A stretch of 64,000 bases of DNA from Thelonectria olida (taxonomy: Eukaryota; Ascomycota; Sordariomycetes; Hypocreales; Nectriaceae): NCBI GenBank assembly GCA_020736575.1, contig JAGPYM010000070.1, positions 40,953 through 104,952 on the forward strand. The letters are read 5' to 3'. Positions within the stretch are counted from its first letter, which is position 1, and the number at the start of each line of letters is the position of its first letter. The notes beneath the pieces were generated by a model that saw only the letters and a list, made by a program, of their open reading frames with translations, was not told where the DNA came from and ran no database searches. The position numbers and the translations under genes are program-made. Shown one piece after another: positions 53,206 to 61,000 of the stretch.

Positions 53206-55053
53206 ATGAACTCATCAGCTGAGCCCATACCATCCCGACACCTGGGACGATCAGGCCCACGATCTCGCAGAGGATGTTGGACGTGTCGTGGCAAAAAGGT
53301 CAAGTGTGATGAAGTCCGTCCCACCTGCAGACGATGCATGCGACTTGACCTGATCTGTGACTATTCGCCACGGACTCGCTTTGCTGGCCAGGCCGCATCG
53401 TCGCCAACATCGTCTGTGTCGGCAGGGGGTGTTGCCGACAACGCAGCTTCCATGGTGCTGGAGGCTAGACAGAATCGGGATTCTGCTTCGGCTCCCACAA
53501 AGGGCAGACGTAATCATCCAGGGATGGATCTACCATCTTGGCTCAAGCAACACAGCGCCATGTCATGGCAATCGTCACACATGGCTCTCCGCTCCCCATC
53601 GTCACAAAAGTCTCCAGGAAGCTGCGGCTTGGACCTGGGTCATGAAGAACACGAGGCCATCCGATATTTCCGGGACTGGTTTGCGCCGCTCTATCATACC
53701 AAGAATCCGAACTACTCAGTGTTTTCTATCTTGCTGAACATTGCTCGGGATGATGCTTTAGTGATGCACATGGTCCTGGCAATCAGCCTCCAGGACATTG
53801 ACTTCAGACAAAATAGCGCTCGCATCCAGCCCGCTTCTCAATATGTCAGCAAAGACATTGCCTCAAACCCCCACGATCTTGGCCTTCGCCATTATTCTGC
53901 CGCCCTCCGGAGGATGGCAGATGTCATTGGCCAAGGAGAAGAGTCAGGCAACATTGACCTCGACTCTGTAACCAGCACTCTCGTTCTTATGATCATGTAT
54001 GAACAGATCCATGGCGACTCGCGATGTAACGGCTTGATGAACCACCTCACTGGCACCTGTCTTATTCTGAAGCGACATTACAGTCCTCTCCTCCGAACCC
54101 TCCAAGCAACACCATCAACCACTGTGATATGCCAACAGCGACCATGCGCCCTCACGAAGACGGCACGGCCCGGGGCCAAGAAACAATTGTCGCAATACTC
54201 GGCTCGGCTTCTGACTCGTATTGGTTTCATGGATGCGTCGGCTGCATTTTCCGGCTTGGGTGGGCACATCACGGGATTGCTATATAAGACAATTAGTGAG
54301 GACAGCGAGAGAACTGACAGTCCTCCTCCAGGGCCGTTGGAGAGCTTTGAGGTTCTAGAGCGTTATGCATATTCTCTGTACCGCACTGTCTGGGGAGAAG
54401 AATATCCACAAGCCGAGATGGTCGACGACATTGAGAACCGCAGTGTATTTACTCTCCTTGGCGCGTTGGGCCAACTGCGATATATGAACTCGCAACTCGC
54501 TGCGATTCTCTCTTCTGACGACCCCGCAGCCGCTTCACAGCCCATTGCCAGCATCCAAGCTGCAATTCACAAGACAGGCCAACGGTTCGCCGAGCTCCTT
54601 GAGGTCGCCGCACGACTCTCGATCGAAACAGACCATTCGCACCGTCTCGTCGCCAACATACGATGGATCGTTCCAGGATATCATGCCGAAGTTCTTGAGT
54701 TTTTGCGTCTCACACGAGGCATGCACAATGGGCTGGAGCTTGACGAAGAACAACGCTATGCTCTACGTAACATTATGACACTGGCTGTGCAAGCATACCG
54801 GCACGGCGGCGACGTCGCAATGTTGAGAATAGCCAGGCCATTATTTACCGCGGCTTTGGAGACGGATGACGTACTACACCGCGAATGGATATTAGAGAGA
54901 TTCGAGAATCTAAGGCAGTTTGGCAAACATTGCAAGAGGGCCAAGGACTTCTTGATACAGACCATCAGAACGCAGCAGTCCCGGGGAAGCAGAGTCAATG
55001 TGAGGGACCAGTTTATCAATGAAGGACATACAATGAGTTTATTTATGTTTTGA
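53206..55053 (+). CDS. Zn2Cys6 transcription factor
   Basis: A single exon of 615 aa beginning MNSSAEPIPSRHLGRSG. The zinc cluster at about residues 24-51 is canonical: CWTC, RGKKVK, C, DEVRPT, CRRC, MRLDLI, C. A Ser-rich linker follows. The long helical regulatory domain has blocks such as DLGHEEHEAIRYFRDWFAPL and IGFMDASAAFSGLGGHITG, the latter typical of the fungal transcription-factor domain (WMDASAAFFGLGG). The stretch at 54090-54190 reads less family-like than its flanks and might hide a short unrecognised intron. The product is nuclear by family. Being divergent from the M20 amidohydrolase gene, it is a candidate regulator of that gene and of the porter (inference). Confidence 0.85.
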   Translation: MNSSAEPIPSRHLGRSGPRSRRGCWTCRGKKVKCDEVRPTCRRCMRLDLICDYSPRTRFAGQAASSPTSSVSAGGVADNAASMVLEARQNRDSASAPTKGRRNHPGMDLPSWLKQHSAMSWQSSHMALRSPSSQKSPGSCGLDLGHEEHEAIRYFRDWFAPLYHTKNPNYSVFSILLNIARDDALVMHMVLAISLQDIDFRQNSARIQPASQYVSKDIASNPHDLGLRHYSAALRRMADVIGQGEESGNIDLDSVTSTLVLMIMYEQIHGDSRCNGLMNHLTGTCLILKRHYSPLLRTLQATPSTTVICQQRPCALTKTARPGAKKQLSQYSARLLTRIGFMDASAAFSGLGGHITGLLYKTISEDSERTDSPPPGPLESFEVLERYAYSLYRTVWGEEYPQAEMVDDIENRSVFTLLGALGQLRYMNSQLAAILSSDDPAAASQPIASIQAAIHKTGQRFAELLEVAARLSIETDHSHRLVANIRWIVPGYHAEVLEFLRLTRGMHNGLELDEEQRYALRNIMTLAVQAYRHGGDVAMLRIARPLFTAALETDDVLHREWILERFENLRQFGKHCKRAKDFLIQTIRTQQSRGSRVNVRDQFINEGHTMSLFMF

Positions 55054-55984
55054 AAAATACCTACAGATGTCTCCTACCAGACACTAATATTCACTATCCG
55101 CATACCGCTTGGAATTCTATTTCGAAGTTTGTCTTCACCCCTCCGGTGACGACCACTTGAACGGCTGCCCGCGCGAGGCCAAGATGCTTTAGCTACAACT
55201 AAGCTAGCTATCAACCTTATAGGCCGATTGACCGTCCTCCAGATCCCCCGCATACATGAGATGCATGTAAACCGCTACGAGGTCGTAGATGGGTCATGGC
55301 ACCAAGCCCCCATAATCATATGCCCCGCGCCTCCTGTCTCGATCCACCATCTTGAGAATTACGCTTCGGAGAGCATGACGATCCTCGTCCAGGCGTTTTG
55401 TCACAAGACAGTTAGGGAATTTGAGCTCGGAAAGCTCTCGTCTCTCACGCGATATTCGGGGGCCCCATCGAGTGTAGCTTTGTCCTGGATGACATCCAGC
55501 TTGAATCGCGCGAATAGTTATTGCGTATACAGCGCATCTTCAGGCTCTGTGCTCTGGATGAGATAGAGGCGGACTGCTTCGACCAGCTTCAAGATAGCTC
55601 AGTAGATTTTGCGCACAGTCTACCAAGAAACCCGGTATGATTTTGCTACCAGAGAACACACACGAGAGGTTTTGGTCGTCAAACCTAAAAGATGAGATTT
55701 AAGGGGCTGTTCATTATCATCTGTTGCCCCTCAACGGTGGTTGTGTCGAAAAGTGGCCCACAGGACGTTTTAGAACAAATCAAGTACCAAAGTCAACAAC
55801 TAACATCCAACGTTCGGATGAATCAGGCCACGGATAATGCTCGTAGAGCAATGGTTACCAACGATATCCGCCATCCTCTTGACCTCGATGCTCCCGAGCA
55901 AGCAGTTTCAGTTATTAACTATAGCCAATCGGGTCCTTATCTCGTTCTATCCTGCAATAATAGTGGCTTAACCAGAGTGCGTAA
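55054..55984. other. Intergenic transition zone towards AT-rich block
   Basis: Normal base composition until about 55985. Two plus-strand frames (55228-55566 and 55692-55988, the latter starting MRFKGLFIIICC) are open but have no recognised family; I would not call them genes. Confidence 0.35.
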
Positions 55985-56212
55985 TTAACTAACTACTTCT
56001 AACTGTTAGAGCTATTAGAACCTCTAACTGTGGGTCTAACTTAATTAAAACTTGCAATTTTATATTTAATAACTAATTTAAAAGTCTAATTACTAAAATT
56101 TAAATTTAATAGATTTTAACTTAGTTTAATTTTAATAGTAAGTATAAGTATATTAATTTATTATTTTATTAAGTTTTTAATTTTTATATTTAATAATTTT
56201 TATTATTATATA
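55985..56212. repeat. AT-rich relic DNA, left flank of transposon
   Basis: The sequence changes abruptly to runs of A and T with residual C mainly before C or T. This is the same composition as the block beyond 58075, and the two were presumably continuous before the transposon inserted. Confidence 0.7.
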
Positions 56213-58072
56213 ACGTACATGATAAGCGAGTCGGAAATACAAGCGAGTCGGAAAAAAATCCTCACCCTCCAGATAGAATTCTAGATAAAATCAAAATAAA
56301 GCCTTAAATCAATTGAAACTAATCGCTATTCTCTTCTCCAGATATTTCAACAACAATCTGACATGTTCTTGAGTTATGACCAGCCTTACTACATATTCCA
56401 CACCGCCTTTCCCTCGCCGCCCCCGACCTTCCCCGATCACCACTTCTCGATAATTCCGCCCTCACCTGCGCATCAACGTCTTTCTGATTAATCTCATCCT
56501 TCCCCTCACCTACAGTCATCTTCCCTCCATTTCGCAGCCGGGTTCTTTTCGCTCTGCGCCGCTTGCTAAGGGTCTCATTTGACTGTCGAAGGTCCTGGAC
56601 CTCAGACTCTAATAAGCTCATCTTATGCATTATTGCCTTTGTTCCCTTAGTCAATGACTTCAGGGCCTCAAGAATAGACGCAGGTGAGCTACTCTGATGC
56701 CTTTTGATTCGTCTTTCGAGGTATTCAGACTGTGAGCTAGCCTCAAGCACTGTCTTTGGTGTCTTAGAAACCCAAGGGTCGGGGAGGCCGACCTCCTCTC
56801 TAATCGGTGTTGGAGTCCGTAGCTGCACGTCAAGCTTCGATATGACATTTTCTGGGTTCAAGGGAACAAGTCCCGCCCCTCGAAAACCTCCCTCAATATT
56901 ACTCCTTGTCATCGCGGCTTCGTGGGCGGCACAAAAGGCCGGGAAGAAGTCGGTCTTGGAAACATGGGTTATCGAGCACCTGATCAGATGCTCGATTTCT
57001 CGACCATATGCCTTTTTGAGCGGACCAAAGCACCCGACGTCAAGAGGCTGGAGTAGATGAGACGAATGAGCCGGCATACACAGCGTGATGATGTGGTTGC
57101 CTTCGCAATATTTCTCAAAGTCGACCGAGTGGTGGCTGTCATGCCCATCGAGGATCAGAAGACGATAGCGACCGGTTGATCGGGCCTTGGTGTGTTGATC
57201 GAAGTGTTTGAGCCACTCAAGACCTGTATCATTGTCGGTCCAGCCATTATGAGTCGTCGCAATAGCCCAATCGTCCGGGAGGTTGCTTTCTTGGTACCAA
57301 TTAGCGAGGTGATATTGGCCCGCAACCACGATGAACGGCGCGATCACCCAGCCTTCGGCATTGATCGCCTGAATGGCCGTAACCCATTCCCGGTTTCCAG
57401 GCTGCACTGATTTCGCCTTTCCACGTCTTTCTGCGCCCGTGACAACCATTCCGCTTGCAATGATGCCCATCATAAAGCCAGTCTCGTCAAAGTTGTAGAT
57501 GTCAGCTAGGTTGATACCGTATTTCGCGATTGTGTTCTCCACGAGCCTGAACCAATGGCGAATAATGGCCGGATCTTCGCATTTAGCCCTCTGATAATCG
57601 TATCTACGATTAAAACGCGTCTTTAGGTCTGGTTGTCGCCTGACGAAGTTGGAAGCCCAGCGCTTGCCGACGGGTGACGCGTCGCGGTCGGCGAGCAGTC
57701 GGTTGGCCATTTCTTCCACACCACGAAGCCGAGGGGGAAACCCTCGAGAGTCTAGGTCGATAATATATTCAATAATGATCTGTTCCTCTAGATCGGATAG
57801 TTTGCGTGAATTCGGGATAATATCGCCTCGAGAAGGTTTGCCATAATATCGATCATAGAGGGTGCTAGGCGGGACTTTATATATCCTTGCAGCGGGATAG
57901 ATGCGTAATTTTGGGTCGTTTCGAAGAGCCTGAAGGGCGAGGATAATATTTTTCTCTTTGCTTAACTGTGGCATACTTGGTGGTTGAGAAATAATTGATT
58001 AAAGGAAAATGAAGGTGGTTGGGGGATTTTTTTCCGACTCGCTTGTATTTCCGACTCGCTTATCATGTACGT
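56213..58072 (-). mobile_element. Intact Fot1/pogo-type DNA transposon (Tc1/mariner superfamily), 1860 bp
   Basis: Perfect terminal inverted repeats of 49 bp occupy 56213-56261 and 58024-58072, starting acgtacatgataagcgagtc. The element is flanked by TA at 56211-56212 and 58073-58074, the expected target-site duplication of this superfamily. The TIR itself contains a direct repeat (aagcgagtcggaaatac, then aagcgagtcggaaaaa). Between the TIRs lies one uninterrupted 551-aa transposase frame. Base composition inside is ordinary and contrasts strongly with the AT-rich DNA on both sides. Length and gene layout match Fot1-type elements of filamentous fungi. Confidence 0.95.
56319..57974 (-). CDS. 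Fot1/pogo-type DDE transposase with C-terminal CCHC zinc knuckle
   Basis: A single 551-aa frame begins MPQLSKEKNIILALQALRND. The N-terminal helix-turn-helix (about residues 5-60) has IYKVPPSTLYDRYYGKPSRG, the psq/CENP-B-like fold. A second CENPB-type DNA-binding part follows (VGKRWASNFVRRQPDLKTRF). The catalytic triad is DIYNFDETGFMMG (first Asp), YRLLILDGHDSHHS (second Asp) and HLLQPLDVGCFGPLKKAY (third Asp), with 35 residues between the second and third. The C-terminus has a basic coiled region (LESEVQDLRQSNETLSKRRR). It ends in CGICSKAGHNSRTC, a C-x2-C-x4-H-x4-C knuckle found in some fungal Fot/pogo proteins. No stop or frameshift interrupts it, so it appears able to make a full-length enzyme. 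Confidence 0.95.
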   Translation of the reverse strand: MPQLSKEKNIILALQALRNDPKLRIYPAARIYKVPPSTLYDRYYGKPSRGDIIPNSRKLSDLEEQIIIEYIIDLDSRGFPPRLRGVEEMANRLLADRDASPVGKRWASNFVRRQPDLKTRFNRRYDYQRAKCEDPAIIRHWFRLVENTIAKYGINLADIYNFDETGFMMGIIASGMVVTGAERRGKAKSVQPGNREWVTAIQAINAEGWVIAPFIVVAGQYHLANWYQESNLPDDWAIATTHNGWTDNDTGLEWLKHFDQHTKARSTGRYRLLILDGHDSHHSVDFEKYCEGNHIITLCMPAHSSHLLQPLDVGCFGPLKKAYGREIEHLIRCSITHVSKTDFFPAFCAAHEAAMTRSNIEGGFRGAGLVPLNPENVISKLDVQLRTPTPIREEVGLPDPWVSKTPKTVLEASSQSEYLERRIKRHQSSSPASILEALKSLTKGTKAIMHKMSLLESEVQDLRQSNETLSKRRRAKRTRLRNGGKMTVGEGKDEINQKDVDAQVRAELSRSGDRGRSGAARERRCGICSKAGHNSRTCQIVVEISGEENSD

Positions 58073-58074
58073 TA

Positions 58075-61000
58075 AACTTTTTAATATATTTTACTATTTA
58101 ATTACTTAATTTTATTTATATTAGTTTAAATACTTTTAAATCCATTTTAACCTTTTTTAAACTTTTCTTTTTATTTAACTATTTAATAGCTAAGTATTAG
58201 TTAAATACTATTAAAATAAATTAAATTAAAAAGTTTATAAAATATTAAAAACTACTAATTATAAAAAACTTTCTATTTATAAAAGTTATTTATAGTTTTA
58301 ATAATTATAAATATAATATTTTAATTATTATAAGGGGCTAGACCTAAGTTCCATATAACTAAAGATGGCCTTAATATTAAATATCTAATATTAAGGAAAA
58401 GGAAGGAAAAGGCATCCTAACTAAGTCCTAATAAAGGCTTAAATACCTAGTAGCTGCTTGCCTCTTAAAGTAGTAGGCCTTTAAGGTAGCAGCCCCTTAA
58501 GGTAGTAGCCCCTTAAGGTTATAGTCCCTTAAGGTTAACTAGAATAACCTAGTAAAGTTATTGCTACCTTGCAGCTATCTAGGTGGCCTATGCCTTTAGG
58601 GACAGCTATAGCCTTCCAGGTTATAACATTCTATAATAGTAGCCTGGAATAACTATTAGGCTATGCTTATAATATTATCCCCCCTTTTCTAGCTGCCTTA
58701 CTATTAGGTCTTTATAGCCTTACTACTTTTATTTAATATATAAAATAAATGCCTATTTTATTATTTTCTAGCCTGTATTTTATATTAATAGTCTTATTAT
58801 ATATTATTTTATATTTAAATAAAGAGTTATATTATTTTTTATAATATTATTTCTAATAGGCTTTAAATAACTTCTTTTAAGTTATTATAATAAATACTAT
58901 CTAATTATAATATAAATACTATTTATTATATATTTATTTTATTTTATTATTTATTTAAATTAATAAGAATTACTATTTATTTTATTATTTAATATACTTA
59001 TTAATAGGTTATTATTTTATTACTATTTAATTTAGCTAATTTCTATTTATTTATTTTATTTAATTACTCTATTAAAATATATATTATAAATAGCCTTTTT
59101 AAATTAATAGCTATTTATAAATTAACTATTATTACCTATTTATAAGTAGTTTTATAGCTTATAAATAGCCCTTTTACTAGCTTTTTTAAAATTTATCTTT
59201 CCTTCTTTTAATAACCTTATTTCTACTTATAAGTTTATTACTATTTAATTAGCTTTTAAGTATTATTTTATTTAGTTTTTAATAACTTACAGCTAATTTA
59301 TAAGTAGTTATAGCTTACTTTTTACTTATTTCTAGCTTTCTCTCTTTTTAATTACTATTATAATATATATTTCCTATTTTTATTTAAAATTACTATTAAC
59401 CCATTTAGGCCTAATTATATTTTCTATTTTAAACACACTATTAATTAAAAGCCCGGCTAAATTATTATTATTAAATAAAAGTCTATTTTAAAAAAGCCTA
59501 TTACTAGTTATAATATTTATATCTCTTATAAGTTTAATTATTAATTGCTATTAAGTTTTAACTAACTTATTTAATAGCTATTTTAAATAAGTGCTAATAT
59601 TATAAGAAAAATAGTAAGCCTTATAATTAGATTTATTTTATAATATTTTTATTATAGCCTTATTAACTTCTTTATAGCTCCTTATAAATATATTTTTATA
59701 TTTTAAGCCCTTATTATCTTTTAATATAATTTTATATATAAGTTTACTAATAATTATAAAAAAGATAAAATAAATAACTTTTATTTTACTATTTATTTAT
59801 TACTAACTTACTAGAAGGATATTAAAGCTATTATTACTATAAGCTATTATACTTTTTAAAAGCTTAAATATAATAATAAGTTTAAATATACTTATATTAC
59901 TACTTATGCCCTTACTATTATTAAATAGTATAAAACTTATAATATTACTAAAGCCTAGTAGCTTATTACTATTAATACTTTTTATATTTTAATTAATATT
60001 AATAACTCCTTCTACTACCTTATTATAAAAATGCCTTTAGGTATTATATATACTATTAGCTTAATTATTAGGTTTTTACCTTTTACTCTTTTTACTTATA
60101 TTAGGCCTATTAAACTAAATATATATTTATAAAAACTTAAAAAAAATATATTTAAAAATAAGTTAAAAGCTAAGTAATAGCTTAACTATCTTATTATAAT
60201 ATTTTTATTAGTTTATTATATAATATAGTTAGGTAGTACTAGCCCTTAGGCTAAAAATAAATTATACTTTTTAAAGCTAAAAAATAATATTTCTAATTAT
60301 TAGCTATACTTTTATAACTTACTTTTTTATTATAATTTTACTAGTTTTTTTATTAAATATTTATTAAAAGAACTATTATTTATACTAGCCTTATTATAAT
60401 ACTATTTAAACTAATTTAATCTAGCTATTTATAAAACTAATTCTAATAGCTTTTATATAAAAATTATATACTTAACCTATTAAACTAATATTTAGTAATA
60501 ATACTTATAATCTTACTTTTACTACCTTATATATAAGATTTCTTTTACTTTTTACTTATTTTTACTATTAACTTATATTAGTAGGGGTTAGAAGTTATTA
60601 TTAAGTTGCTCTAATAGAGGGTCTTATAGTGCCCTTTTTAAGAGATTAATATAAAAATATAGGAATATTACTTTTAATATATTTAACTAAATTATATATT
60701 TACTAATAACTTATATAACTATATATATATTATAGTAGTGGTAGCGGGTTATTAGTAGAGAATATAATAATAAAAATAGAGGATTTTTATTAGAAGTTAA
60801 TAAGAATTAGGTGGTCTAAGCTTCTTGCCAAATTAAGCCATATAGACTTAAAAGGGGAGGCTAGAAACCTCTAAAAATAGATATTATGCCTTTTTTATAG
60901 TTTTTATTAAGTTTTTACCTAAGTTTTTATAATTTATTTTAATAATTCTAACTTATTCCCTTCTAATTAGTTAGTTTATCTATTTTCCATTTTATTTCTT

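Noticed and set aside
55692..55988. 98-codon frame with a hydrophobic start, looking like a small secreted protein
   Set aside because: No conserved pattern and no clear cleavage-site context, and it runs straight into the AT-rich block; probably chance.
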